The notes under the pieces: model-generated
Told to the model about the DNA's origin: nothing
Database searches by the model: none
Seen by the model: only the letters and a program-made list of their open reading frames with translations
Shown: positions 45,386 to 57,627 of the stretch, in pieces
Numbering within the stretch: the stretch's first letter is position 1
Layout of the letters: every line of letters begins with the position of its first letter
Assembly (NCBI GenBank): GCA_015680685.1
Contig: MNCI01013584.1
Location: 273,937 to 337,936 of the forward strand
Reading direction: 5' to 3'
DNA length: 64,000 bases
Source: Gnetum montanum
Lineage: Eukaryota; Streptophyta; Gnetopsida; Gnetales; Gnetaceae
Position numbers and translations under genes: made by a program

Positions 45386-46057
45386 ATGTACACTCCTCCA
45401 CCATCTAACACTTCAGAGCACCCTTCAGTCCAACAAAGTTTAATGCATATGGTTATGTTAAGACATACCGTAACTGACTGGATCAAGGTGGGCCACCTTC
45501 CCAGGAAACTAACTAACCCTGTGAGTCCCTTAATCTATTTACAGATCGCTGTAAATGAACCACATAGGGCTCTTCTTGACTCAGGTTCCGGAGTCAACTT
45601 AATTTCACGAGAGATGTATCATGCCTGGAACCTGTCCCAACTTAAGAAGAGCAACATTCAACTAAAGCTAGCAGACTAGTCCATCACCATTCCCTTGGGC
45701 TTGGTGGAGGACATTATTACCACCGTGTGTGGTTGGTCCTACCCAGCTGATTTTCTAGTGATCGAAGTTAACAACAACGAAGTGGACTTCCCAATTATAA
45801 TGGGAAGGGCATGGTTAAGCACAGTAGATGCATGCCTTAGGATCCACGATCTTTCCTTGGAAATTTCCAAGATCAACATATGTGGAAAGATCGAGAAGAG
45901 GAAAGTTCCATGCATCACATACAGTGATTCATCAAGTGATGACATGGAGGAAATGTCTCCATGTAACAGGTGTGCCCATGAAACCTTGAACCAAAGATGC
46001 CTGTATGTAGCAACCACACAAGAAGTAGTAGACACCCCATGGTTGACAGCTACTTGA
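45386..46057 (+). pseudogene. Aspartic protease of element C, one amber from open
   Basis: A single frame is open from 45386 to TGA 46055-46057 except for one TAG (45677-45679). It has WIKVGHLPRKL, an intact active site LLDSGSGVNLIS (about 45577) with canonical D-S-G, and FPIIMGRAWLSTVDACL (about 45789), the glycine-rich second half. The TAG falls where B has CAG (Gln) and A also has TAG. This is the best-preserved enzyme domain of the superfamily here, although RT and integrase are gone. Confidence 0.7.
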
Positions 46058-46205
46058 AGGAGCAACCAAATATACATGGAATGAACTAAGGAAACCCATG
46101 CCAACAATGAAGGCATGGACACATTGAAATATTAGCGTCGCCAACTTCCACCCCTTAATCTAAGATCATCAATTGGGAGAAGTTGGGCACTTCTTAGAAA
46201 TTCAA

Positions 46206-46273
46206 ATAGATGCTCATTATTTCATATCTCTCCCTTACAACTCAGTCATGGGGGAGATGGCCACCTATGCTGA
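46206..46273 (+). pseudogene. Remnant of the pol C-terminus in element C
   Basis: HYFISPLQ-like codons lead to QLSHGGDGHLC and TGA (46271-46273), the same ending as pol in A and B. Upstream the homology jumps to sequence that in A lies near 22010, marking the pol deletion. Confidence 0.65.
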
Positions 46274-48228
46274 TCATATGGGACCCTCAGTTCTTTTCAC
46301 ATTTTTTTTACACGTTTTTGTTTTACAACATTTTTGTCTTACACATTTTTGTTTTACAAATTTATTTAACTTTTCTAGTTTTTGTTTTACAAATTTCTTT
46401 AAATTTTCTAGTTTTTATTTTACATCATCATTATACTTTTCCACTTTTTGTGTGTGTGTGATCCACCCTGTAAGTTTTTCCCATAATAAGTGTTCAATAT
46501 GATGGTATGAACTGTTTTCATATTGATTGCAAATGTTTGGTTTTTACCTTTACATTACAATGTTGATACTAAGGTATGTTTCTTTTGATATGATAGGCAA
46601 TGAGATCACTTCATCCATCCATCCACCAATTTCTATGCTTTCTCTTAGCTTGGAAATGTACAGTCCCTCTTAATATGAACTTAAAAAGAATCGGTGACTG
46701 GCCATTTCTCAAACTAAGGAAGGACTCAAGGATTGTAAAGGGTGTGACTTCAAGAGAACTTGATGCTTTTGTGTGGGTCATTCTCTTGGGTGCTTGGATG
46801 TTTTCTTCTTGAGTTTTCTTACTGTTCCGATGTTACCCCATCTATCGAAAGCTGAGACAATAAAAATAAGAAGTCTTTGCATGGTGTGGTTCTCACGCAT
46901 AAAAACACAAAACAAAAAAATACAAAAAAACAAAAAACTAAGTGAGAATTCAAAGCACACCCCTTAGAAAAAATAAAATTTGGGCTACAAGCACTAGTTA
47001 TGGAACCACAAGTGTTCCCTCTAACTAAGATCCTTCTCGCTTCCCATTCTGTCCTTTGTTTTGTCGAAATGGTGGTGGCTCTTTCAAGATGCATTCTTGT
47101 TATTCAAGAGGATGGTTCGGCCAACTGTATCGATGTGAAGTCACTGGAAGTGGTTGGTTTGAGGCCGAAGTTGGAATGAGACTTGCTAAGTCACATTAAT
47201 CATAAAACACACAAGGGGATGTACACCACCTTGTCCTTGGGATTCCATTCCATTCTCTTCTTTCCATCCTTCTCTCCATTATTCACCTCATTGTCGATTG
47301 TATCATTAGTGTATATATTTTGGTTGATGCATTGTTTTCTTTTTGGTAAATTTTTGCGGTTAAGACTTTAACTCTTGTTCCAAATGACATTCTTGGAGCC
47401 TACGGACTCTTTGAATGTGGGGTTTCCATGGCATTAAGGGCATGAGCCTTCTTTGGGGAGGACCCACTGTCATTCCTATTTGATGCATCAGTTAACTTCT
47501 TTGCCCTAACGTTTTTGCAATTAATTTCATTTTATTCATTTCCATCTAGACATTCATTTCATCGATGCCATAGTTGTCTCTTTTTTTCTATCTTTCTTGC
47601 TCCTTTTCTTTCTCCATTCTAATGCTACCGGAGGTTTGCAATTAGTCATGGGGGTACAACGCTTGATTTTTTTGATTTTTTTGATTTTCTCCTAGCCCAA
47701 AAATTTTTGATTTTCTTCCTAACCCCTACACCTTCGATAGCCATCATTAATATATTCCCAGATCTGTATTAGCCATACCACAACCTAGCCAATGAACCTA
47801 CACCGAAGCAAGGTATTAATTACATGATGATTTATTTACCCTTGCTAATATAAGACTATGTTGTGTGTGCAAATGATGATTATATAAACAACGGATTGGA
47901 TCTGGAGCTGAAACAAACACTTGGAATGGAGAAGTACTGGAAGCAGCTATGCAAGGAGCAAGATGGATAGCGCGCTTACCGAAGGACAACGAAAAGCGCA
48001 ATCTTGGCGTTGGTAGTAGCAACACTTCTTTCTATGTCTCTCTCTCTCAGTTTCCAACAAAGGCTTGATGTCATTATAATAAGGTGTTCACCCTTGTTGT
48101 CATGAACACTAGTTTTGTCAAGTCTTGTAATAATGATCTGTTCACATGTCATCCCATTAGTTTCATTTCCCTCAATAATTCCATACCTTCCCAATATTAT
48201 TGTAAGGAACTCGAGGACGAGTTTTCAT
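46274..48228 (+). other. 3' untranslated region of element C
   Basis: T-rich tract (46295-46440), block 1 (46740-46758), the stem-loop block (47438-47468), and a PPT-like copy TTAGTCATGGGGGTACA (47642-47658). Block 2 is not recognisable. Confidence 0.6.
47438..47468 (+). ncRNA. Conserved 3'-UTR stem-loop plus CTTTGGGGAGGA motif (element C copy)
   Basis: GGGC-AUGA-GCCU hairpin, one base, then CTTTGGGGAGGACCCACT, about 780 bases upstream of the 3' LTR, the same distance as in A. Confidence 0.65.
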
Positions 48229-48243
48229 TCAGTCATGGGGGTA

Positions 48244-49197
48244 TGATGAGATGCGATATCACATGGGCCACGATATCGCATCCCATGCGATATCGCGTAC
48301 ACGATATCGCGTCATCCCCTGCAATATCATGTACACGATATCGTGATCTGCCGCTAAATCTATAAATAAGAGGTAGCACAACCCTCATTTCCTAGCCGAG
48401 GCTTAAAGTAGGAAAAATTTGGTAGTTTGATCACTCCAAAGATAGACTATTTTCCATGTGCCCGCAGTAGGAGACCCCAAGTGAACGGATCTTTATTCGA
48501 GCAGCTTTGTACCTGAACGCAAGTTGTGTATGGTAATAAAGACGAGCTTTGTGGATAAACCTTACAGTGCATGGAATAGGATTTATTACATGTTATTTAT
48601 TACCTACATTAGCGTGGCATGAGTACAACTTGATTACGAACATTGACGAATATGTATGGCTAATCAAGGAACCAACTACTCATCGCGATTAGTCTCTCTC
48701 AGACATGGGATGAGTACAACTTGATTACGAGCATCTACGGGTATGTACAGCTAGTCAAGGAATTGGCTGGTCATCACGTTTATGCTAGTTAAGTGCCTCA
48801 GTACAACCACTTCAACCATGTGCATTACGTGTGGTGATCCCAGTAACGATTAGCGTTTGGTAGCCATAGTTGCATAGTTCAGGGTGTGTACGGTAAGTGG
48901 GAATGGATGCTGACGCTAGTTAATTTAGACTTAGGTCCTTAGTTAGAGTTAGTTAGCTATCTTAATCCTTCACCTCATAGCATAGGAGAAAAATCATAAA
49001 AGACCATAAAAATCATATACCTCGAACTTACTTAACCATACACCGTGACAACAACAAGTAAGTCTGGGAAGACAACGAATGATTAACCCAAAGTGTTCCA
49101 TGGGGGGTTTAGGCATTTAGTCTGTGGAGTTCAACCAGATCGCATGTGCTATGCTCATTTCGTATGGTTGATTGTAGGGGTACCTCGCCACTCATCA
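48244..49197 (+). repeat. 3' LTR of element C, with PPT
   Basis: The PPT CAGTCATGGGGGTA (48230-48243) is followed by TGATGAGATGCG...CTCATCA. The palindrome array (48250-48352) is longer than in the 5' LTR by about 50 bases. TATA CTATAAATAAG lies at 48360-48370. The final part is identical to the 5' LTR over about 270 bp. Confidence 0.88.
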
Positions 49198-49202
49198 CTT
49201 AC

Positions 49203-50340
49203 CAATTGATTGTAATCAATTCAGTTTTTCCTAAGCTTCTTGGTACTGCTTTGAAGAACAAAATTATTTCATAGGAAAAAATGCAAGGTCTTCATGCCTA
49301 GTCAAAAATAACCTTTAGGAGGAATCATTCTACTATAGAACATCTAATAACTTTGCATTATTATGAAGAGAAAGCAAAAAGGTCCAACCATATAAATTTT
49401 ATTTGTTTTGTTGATTTTTCCAAGGCTTGTAATTCTATTTCTTGAGATAAAATTTGGAAGAGACTAGATATCATTAACTTTCTACAAGATCTCCTTTCTA
49501 CTATTAAAATAATCCATGAGAAAATTAATATTCATATTTAAGATAATCTTGGTTGAGAAGAAACAAGTATCTATAACTTATTTGGAGTTAAATAAGGTTG
49601 TCCTTTGTCCCCTACCCTTTTTGGCATATTTATAGATGAACTAAAGGAATGGATGCAAAATGTCTTTAATCATGGTGTTTCAATGAATGGATTTATTTGA
49701 ACATGCTTCTCTTTGTAGATAATGTGGCCTTGATTGCAAAATCAGTTGCAAGATTAAATTATATGTTTTAAATTCTCCATCACCACTGCAACTATTCGAA
49801 TATGAAAGTTAATATTGATAAGACTAAATTCTACTTTGTGGTACTAGAAATAGTAATTACAATATTTTACTTGGAGAAAAAAGGCTTGATATATGTGAAT
49901 CTTATAAATATTTAGCAGTTGAATTTGCTAGTAATTATAGTTGGAATACCCTTATTGCTCAAAGGATTTCAAGTGACATGTGAGATCTATTTGCTCTAAG
50001 AAATAACTATACTAGAAAAAAAATTCATGGGAGATCAAAAGAAAACATTTTCATAGTCTTGTTCAACTTGTATTATTATATGGGTGTGTTATTTGGGGAC
50101 CTTATCTTTTCACACATAATTGGTAAAAATTAGAGCATATTCAAAAATAATTTCTTGTATATGAATTTCAAGTGAAAATACAAACTTCTAATGATATCTT
50201 ACTTTTAGAACCAAATTTGCTTCCTCTTGAAGTTAAATTCCTTTGTCAATTTATTTTTTATTCTAAAAAGTTAAGTCACATGGAGAAAGTTAATTATGCT
50301 AAGGAGATAATAAATGCTACATAAGAAAATGGATGGTTTC
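49203..50340 (+). pseudogene. LINE retrotransposon, RT part (continues from 42041)
   Basis: The LINE reading resumes after element C: INSVFPKLLGTALKNKI, then FRRNHSTIEHLITL, FVDFSKACNSIS (palm motif with the expected Phe-Asp region degenerate), GVK-stop-GCPLSPTLFGIFIDEL (about 49585-49640) and a degenerate YADDVALIAKS equivalent near 49715. Several stops occur. Removing C rejoins the frame at the expected position in the RT fingers. Confidence 0.7.
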
Positions 50341-50354
50341 ATCAAGGAAAACTA

Positions 50355-52110
50355 TGCATGCAAGAATACTTTTCAAGAATCTAGGTTTTGTACTAATTAT
50401 TGAACATATCTTGGTGGTACCTAGTCATAGACATCATCATGCTAAGAGGTTACTTGCTATCCCAACCTAGTAGCATCTTGGAAATTTCATGTTAGCTATT
50501 AAACATGTCTTGTATGTACCTAGTCATGGATAAGATCATACTGAGAAGACATTACTTAATTTCCCAACCTCGTAGCATGTATTAGATCTGAATTTAATGT
50601 TATTTATACACATGGGGGTTGACCACATGATTCCTTGGATTGTACCCTAATGAAAGAATGATTTAACATGTATTTTAAATCCTCATGATGAGCAGTGAGG
50701 TACTCCTACGCTGAACCATACAAATACGAGTGTTTCACACATGATTCGGTCGAATTCCAAGGACTAAGTGCTTATGCGCCCTTGTGGAACAAGGATAGGT
50801 TGGTTGATCGTTGTCTTCCCAAGCTTACCTGTATGTCATGATTGTATAGTTAAGTAAGCTTGAGACATATGATTTTTATAGCTTTTATGTTTTTATGTCC
50901 TATAGTAGGGAAGGAGGGAGGTAACTAAGCGACTAATTTAACTTAACTACTCATTAACTAATTTCTAACTAATCCTAACACTTGCATCTATTCCCACTTT
51001 CCATACACATCTTGAACCAGTGCAACATTGCTGGGATTACCAAACACTAATTGTTACTAGGTTACCAGGCATTACATGCATGCTCGAAGTGGTCATGCTT
51101 GTGTGTTTTAATGATTAGCTTAATTGATCAAAATGAATTGTTGTGCTAATAACAGAAATGTAAATTGTATAAAATAAAATAAATGCATAAGAAAATAAAA
51201 TAAAATAAATGTGTAAGAAAAAAAATCTCAAAGTGCTGCAAGGATGAATCAACAAGCTTGTCTTTATTACTGTACACAAGGTGTGCTTAGGTACATAATG
51301 CTCGAATAAAGATCTGTCCACACTTAGACCTCCTACTACGAGCACTTGAAAAATACTCTAACTATCAAACAAACTACAAGAGTTTCGCTACTTGACTACT
51401 AAAATACTTTTTCCCAATTGTGTGCTTGGGCACTATATTTATAGACTTGGGATCAACTACTCTAATAATTAGAGTAACCACTCTAATAATTAGAATAACT
51501 ACTAAAGTAACCACTAGAGTAAGCACTCTAATAATTAGAATAACTGCTAAAGTAACCACTCTAATAATTAGAATAACTACTAGAGTAACCGTTAGAGTAA
51601 CCACTCTAATAATTAGAGTAACCACTCTCATCAACTCATATACTCTTATGTAGAAAAGAGTACTTTAGGAGAATCTCGGATTTCATGTTAACTATGGAAG
51701 ATATCTTGATAATACTTAGTCATAGACATGATCATATTAAGAAGAGGTTACTTTCTATCCCAGGTGAGTAGCATCTTGGTGATTTTATGTTAGCTATTAA
51801 ACATGTCTTCAGTGTACCTACTCATGGATAAGGTCATAATGAAAAGAGGTTACTTGATATCTAAACCTAGTAGCATGCATCACATAGGTACTTCATGTTG
51901 TCCAGACACATGAGATTTAACCACATGATGCCTTGGGTTGCCCCAAGGATGGGATGATTTAACATGTATTTTAAATGGTCACCTACTCTTATGCATACAA
52001 GAGTACTTTTGGAGAATTTAGTATTTCATGTTAACTATTAAACATCTCTTGGTAGTAGTTAGTAATAGACATGATCATACTAAGAAGAGGTTACTTACTA
52101 TCCTAACCAT
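50355..52110 (+). repeat. Tandem repeats: about 340-bp higher-order units with about 100-bp subunits
   Basis: Motifs such as TACCTAGTCATRGAYAAGAT, GAGGTTACTT, CCTAGTAGCAT, TGTTARCTATTAAACAT and GATTTAACATGTATTTTAAA recur. The ACCACATGAT...TTTTAAA segment occurs near 50620 and 51910; after subtracting the LTR insertion, the period is about 340 bp. No ORF of interest. Confidence 0.65.
50686..51633 (-). mobile_element. Solo LTR G (A/B subfamily)
   Basis: A 948-bp sequence, minus strand TGATGAGAG...CTCATCA, with a U3 palindrome array (51450-51633, AGAGTAACCACTCT type) and a TATA on the minus strand near 51434-51442. Flanks CCTCA and ACTCA form a TSD with one mismatch. There is no internal region on either side, so the element was reduced by LTR-LTR recombination. 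Confidence 0.8.
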
Positions 52111-52507
52111 AGTTGTCACCTTGGTCCATGAACTAAGGTTAGTCCTCATGATGTCATCACATTGAAGATGTGGTCCCAAAGAAGAATCAAATATGATCAT
52201 TTTCATTTCCATTTAGATTATTAATATTAAAAATTTTAGTATCTTTAATAGTTCAAAATCCATTCCTAATAATACTAAGGCTATAATGAATATTTGAAAA
52301 TGAAAAGTACGTTTACACCAACCAACTCTTTCTTAAAAATTAAAATAAAATAAAAATTTTTATATTCCTAGCTCAAATATATACATATTACACCTTCAAT
52401 TTCCATATTCTTCTAGTATACAAGCTATATTTATGCATTTTTGTATAATACATTTTGAAAGTGCAAATATGTTCATTTATCCATCAAATTCCAAACCTTG
52501 TATCAAC
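52111..52507. other. AT-rich non-coding region
   Basis: Nothing recognised. Confidence 0.4.
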
Positions 52508-53003
52508 AATCACATTTTTCAAAAATAGAAAGTGGTTTCACCAAGTTCTAATTCTAGAACTAGGCTTTGCGAGTTCTACTAAGTTCCATTTATCATGGTT
52601 CCACTAAGAGTTGCAAGTTCCACAAGGAGCTACAAGTTTTGCAAATTGCTAGTGATGACCACAGATTGCAGAGGGTGTATTGATAATGACTACGCTAATG
52701 ATGTATTTCTGAGAGTCCTTTGAGAATTCACATTTCTACTATAATTAACCAAGTTACAATCACATTTTTCAAAAATAAAAAGTGGTTCCATCAAGTTCTG
52801 ATCCTAGAATTGGGCTATGCGGGTTCTACTAAGTTCCATTTATCATGGTTCCACCAAGAGTTGCAAGTTCCATGAGGAGCTACAAGTTTCAAATTGCTAG
52901 TGATGACCATAGATTGTAGAGGGTGTATTGATAACAACTACACTAAGGATGTATTTTGAGAATCCTTTGAGCATTCACATTGCTACTGTAATTAGCCAAG
53001 TTT
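52508..53003 (+). repeat. Tandem duplication of a 250-bp unit
   Basis: Unit 1 (52508-52757) and unit 2 (52758-53003) both start AATCACATTTTTCAAAAATA and share AAGTTCCATTTATCATGGTT and GCTAGTGATGACCA. By eye about 90% identical. Non-coding. Confidence 0.85.
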
Positions 53004-55454
53004 GTGCTTTACTTCAAGTACATAATTAAATCTCATTTTGTAAAAAAAACATTGCAAATTCAACTCCAAATTCATACTAAGGATTTTTCAAATTATCCAC
53101 CCAATTTTTTCAACTTCATAGCAATTGGTAAGGTGTATAAGGAATACAATTAGTTTATCCTAATTCCAAAGATTTCAAATTTTTAAATATTATAGGATTA
53201 ATATAAATAGTTTGCTATAGAACTTAGAAAAAGATCTAAGATAAATATCCTTGAAGCTTTTACCTCTTCCAATCCTTTCCTACCACCTCCCTTGGCAATG
53301 ATCCCTATTTCATGCATCCATGAGTTTTCCAATAATTAGGCCTTCATACTTGCAATTTAATAGAGAAATTTGGTTTAATATCAAGATGTCTTCAAATTTT
53401 CATGGGTCATCTTTGCACCAAACTTAGGCTGAAATTATTGAATACCTCTTCTAAAACTAGAATTATATTTTTAAGATTCTCTAGTGTTAAATGGGGATCA
53501 AAGATAATTAAAGTAACTTGAATTTGATAAATTAAATGATGATATCAATTGTAATTAGGATTGGATAAAGTTGTGAAATTGTAGTGAGCTAGGTTCTTAT
53601 ATGGCTAGTCAATTGTAGTGAGCTAGGTTCTTATAAGTGCCATTTATTTATATTTAGATTTTATTCGGATTTAGTGAGTGGTGGTAGAGTCCTATATTTA
53701 GTTATTTTCTTTGAATATTTAATCTGAATTTTGGATACTATTTTGATTTTTTGGTATCATGTTTTCATGTTTGTATTATTGCATAATAACTTTTTGTTTA
53801 TAGCTACCCCTTGTCCATGACTATCCAATTGCTTGATGCCTTCAACGAGATCCATAAGAGAGTACTTTATAGCTTATTTATCATACTTAGTCTTAGAGCT
53901 ATTTCTATATGTGTCTTGTGCCTTCTAAGTGATTTAGTTAGTTGTGATGAGGAAGAATTAGATAGGGAAGGTGATGATTATATTTTAGTTTTAAATCATT
54001 ATTAGCTTAAGCTTTCTATTTTTAGTTAGCTGTTATTTTTATTCTAAGCTATAATGTTTAGTTGGGCTTTCTATACTATGTAACACTTGTGAGGATATGT
54101 ATTTGTATTTGTTTGTTTTTGATGTAGGTCTAACTTAAATAAAAATTTTATTTATGTACCATTAGTTATTTTTTCCTTATTGGTATTTAATGGTTTTATT
54201 AATGCTAGAGCCCAATGCCTTTTTGATGCATTAAACTATTTAGAAAGTTTTATGTAATTTCTATATTTTTATTCTGTTGTAAATTTCTAGCATTTGTTAC
54301 TGTTATTTTGGCTTGGGAAATAGAGCTTCATAGGTTTTAAATGGATGGAACTATTATCATTATTTTTATCATTTTTCTTAGCATTTTTCTTACTCCTATG
54401 CACCTACTTTTTGGATGCATACTACTTTGCCTCTTATATTTTCTTATCATCCAACAATTTTTATTAAGAAATTATTTCTATTTTTTGGTATAATTATTCA
54501 CTGTTTAAGTGATGCCTTTCTAGCTTAATCTTGAGTGGCAAGGTATTATAATAAAATGTTTGAATGAAACAACCTTAGTCATTCGTGTGGTTATGATTTT
54601 TGAGGTTTATGAACATTCAGGATTTTTGAATGACATGTCTTTGAAAAGATATTTTGGAATGTATATAATTTGAATATGAGTATGGATATGTTCTTTTGCT
54701 ATTTTTAGAAGATGTTGTACAAAGATTTTTTCTATTTTGATTAGATTTGAATAATATTTAATTCATTTTAACTTTCAAAATATTTACCTTAGGGTTTTGA
54801 TTTTTGAGTTCATTTTCAATTGTTTGGACATGATTCCTCACAATTGTGGCTTGCATATTATAGATTCTAATTGTAGTTGTGTTGATTTCAAAAATTTGGC
54901 ATCTTTAATGGGTTGTTTGACCATCATGAGTTGCATTGCAATCTGCATTAGGAAGTGTGACAAAAGTTGCAATGTTTCATATGCAAGTGATAGAAACATA
55001 TAATGGGAAAAACAATGATGAAAGAGCCATTTTGACGATCTTGGATATCTATGCAAAGCTAGAATGCTTGAAATATAGTTTTGAGTTAAAAAATAATGAA
55101 GAGAAGAAGGAAACATATTAATTGACATCTACAATTATTAGGAAATTATTGTTTAGCCTAAAAACTTAATTTTGGGAGATTAATTTGATAATCCATTTCA
55201 TTATGGTTTCACACCACCTTAGGTTGGGGTTTTTAAATATATTTGAATACTAATATTTTAATGTTTTATGATGCTTATATGTATCACATTTCTCATTAAG
55301 TATGTTTTGATTTGTTAAAACTAGTACATACAAGAAGTCCAATTGGTTTTAAAGGAACATTGTGAATCCATAAGTTCTTTACCATCTAAGGTAGTTGAAA
55401 CCAGATTAAGTGAAACATAGGTACATCCTAAGATTTATAGAAGTATATAACTTA
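53004..55454. other. AT-rich region, no gene recognised
   Basis: A 25-bp direct repeat (AATTGTAGTGAGCTAGGTTC plus TTATA) occurs at 53577-53601 and 53611-53635. Small ORFs (for example 53811-54005) show no recognisable domain and are probably chance. Confidence 0.45.
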
Positions 55455-55527
55455 ATGCTACATAGGAGAATCAAACCTGTGACTTGGGGTTACCAGGCCA
55501 AGACCCATACCACTAGGCTACCACCTC
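55455..55527 (-). mobile_element. tRNA-related SINE head (pol III A and B boxes)
   Basis: The minus strand has TAGCCTAGTGGTA (A box, 55520-55508) and GGTTTGATTCTCC (B box, 55477-55465), 30 bases apart, with a GAGGTGG start near 55527. A 5-bp CTTGG/CCAAG stem sits where the anticodon arm would be, but its loop is too long and the acceptor ends do not pair. It is therefore a tRNA-derived SINE or tRNA relic and not an active tRNA gene. The 3' extent is not defined. Confidence 0.5.
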
Positions 55528-55898
55528 ATTATTAGTTACATTAACTAACTTTACTAGTTGGATTCTTAGATTAGATTTATATTAATTTTCTAGCTTTGGG
55601 ATTTATGTATTTTCTATGCTGTAATGTCTAGTTAGATTATTTATACTTTTAGTCTTCTTTCATTAGCATAGGTATGTTTGTACTTGCTTGTCTTTGATGC
55701 AAACCTTGGTTTTACTTTTAGTTTTCTAAGTTATGTATTTTAGATTCTAATGTATGACTTGGAATTTATTATGGCATAGCAATTATATTTTTTAAATAAT
55801 CATTTCATATGAATAGAACACTTGTATCATTACCAATGTTATTTTATTTTATGCTAATTTTAATTTCTTGGCTATTGATTTATTTCTCTTTACATAGG

Positions 55899-57627
55899 TG
55901 TTAGAATCATGTGAAGTGTTATTGCTTAGTAAATAGGGTAGTGAAACACCACTAATTTTGGCCTAACACTTTGAAATAAGAGCAACTCAAGCCCTTTCGA
56001 GCTTTTGGGAGGAAAATTTTGCATGGAAGTCACACCCAGCTTGCTCAAGCTAGCTTGCTCACATTGTCAAGCTAACTTGCCCTCAGTGTGAGCAACTTCA
56101 ACAGCTTCAAAATCAAGTCAAAAATTGTCCAAATATGAAGGTGCAAGCCATCCTTAAGAGCCACTGATGTCCACTCCAAGTTTCATCATTCAAGAGTCCA
56201 AATTTCAAGCCAAATTACACAGATTTTCTCACTCACGATGTAGTCATGCTGAGGTCACATTGGCAGTGTGAGTACAGTGTGACCAACCCTGACAACCTCA
56301 AAACTAAGTCAAAATGACTTGATTCCAAGGTGCAAGTCATCCTCAAAGTTCATCGTCGACAAAATTCAAGTCCTAGCCTCTAGAATTCCAGATTTCAAGT
56401 CCAAAATTGCAAATTTTTGCAGCTCACACTGTGGTCATGCTGCAGTCATGCTGGCAATGTGAGTTCAGTGTGAGCTACCAAAAATGGCCCAAAAAAAGTC
56501 ACTCTCAAGCTCAGGTTTTGACTTGCAGATCACTCTCAGGGTCAAACACAATCAGGCAATCATTACACTTAAAGAACAAGCTTCAAAAATCAAAATTTGA
56601 TGTGAAATATGTCATTTTTGGCTCACTCACGCTGAGGTCACACTGGCAGCGTGAGTGCAGCATGAGTATTGGTCACGCTCAATCAAAAGCATGACAAACT
56701 CATGCTGAGGATATGCCAAGACCAAATCAACTCACTCTAGAAGTCCTGGTGAAATAGAGATGCCTCAAATAGCCACAAAACCACTCGAATCGACATCCTG
56801 TAGTAGTCAATTTAGGGATCAACAAGTTTCAAGTGAGACGAAGCTAATCTATCTTGTTGTACATTATCATTTTCATTGTAAATGTTCATCATTTGTGATC
56901 TTGCCAAGATCTTATGCTCCAAATTGTATGTGCATCCATGAGCATAAGCTAGCTTGAGTAAGCCAACACACACTATAAGGTACAATGCACCTCGTCAAAA
57001 ACGTAGCTTGCCCACACACATCCAACTCACACATAACTGTCCATCGAACACATGTCAATTAAACATTTTCCTCTCAATTCTCAGCTGTTGATTCCGTCCT
57101 TGAGTTCTGCACCCAATCCTAGCCAAACCCTATAAATACCCTATCAATTCACATAAACAGGGTTGGCAATTTTGAAGGTTGACTGCTTAGGAAACTCAGA
57201 CCAGTAATCCTTGGGCACTTGGGCACACTTGACTCCTAGCATCCAAGCACTTCTGAAACAAATCGCCCTAGGGCTTGGTGCTTGACTTTCCATCCACATG
57301 TGTAGCTATGGTTTGAGTGGTGCACATATTTTCTAAGCAATACAATACAGTTCATTTTGCCAACCATTATATTGTTTACTCGTTGTACATTCAACTCACA
57401 TTTTTTTTGCCACACTATTTCTGTATATGCTTTATTTGCATTTTGTACATTACTGTTTACATTTCGTACATCATTAGTTACGAGAACCCTAGTGTAAGCC
57501 ATAGTTTATGCTCGGGGAAGTCCTTGGATGATTTGCATGCAGACCATCAAAGGCACTCTACCTTTGTTTCCTTTCGCAGCTTGCCCTCAGGTGAAGGCAG
57601 GGTCAGCTGTGTCAGCCCAACAATCTT
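55899..57627 (+). mobile_element. LTR-like segment with palindrome repeats and a TATA box
   Basis: Starts TGTTAGAATC and could end at CCCAACA (57627), giving TG...CA, but no TSD was found. The first half has 4 diverged repeats, about 190 bp apart, built around GCTCACACTG/CAGTGTGAGC-type inverted repeats (one perfect 11-bp pair at 56421-56431 and 56466-56476). A strong TATA box (CCCTATAAATACC) lies at 57128-57140. No gag or pol adjoins. A host promoter cannot be excluded. Confidence 0.35.

Larger units (their letters stand above)
42042..49197 (+). mobile_element. Element C: non-autonomous Ty3/gypsy element with gag and protease only
   Basis: Bounded by the TSD CTTAC (42037-42041 and 49198-49202) inside a LINE. 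LTRs are 933 and 954 bp. Internal order: PBS, gag, protease, then an abrupt join near 46205 to the last codons of pol, so RT, RNase H and most of integrase are missing (about 2.9 kb relative to A). The 3' untranslated region and PPT are retained. It would have needed RT and integrase from a partner. Confidence 0.9.

Noticed and set aside
48250-48352. Regularly spaced palindromic repeats resembling a CRISPR array
   Set aside because: They lie in the U3 of an LTR, recur in other LTRs, have no unique spacers of constant length, and the genome is a plant.
53811-54005. 64-codon ORF as a small host gene
   Set aside because: No recognisable domain, and no supporting promoter or splice structure.
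55899-57627. Firm call of a complete solo LTR
   Set aside because: The TG...CA ends are plausible but no matching TSD was found on either side, so it is kept only as LTR-like.
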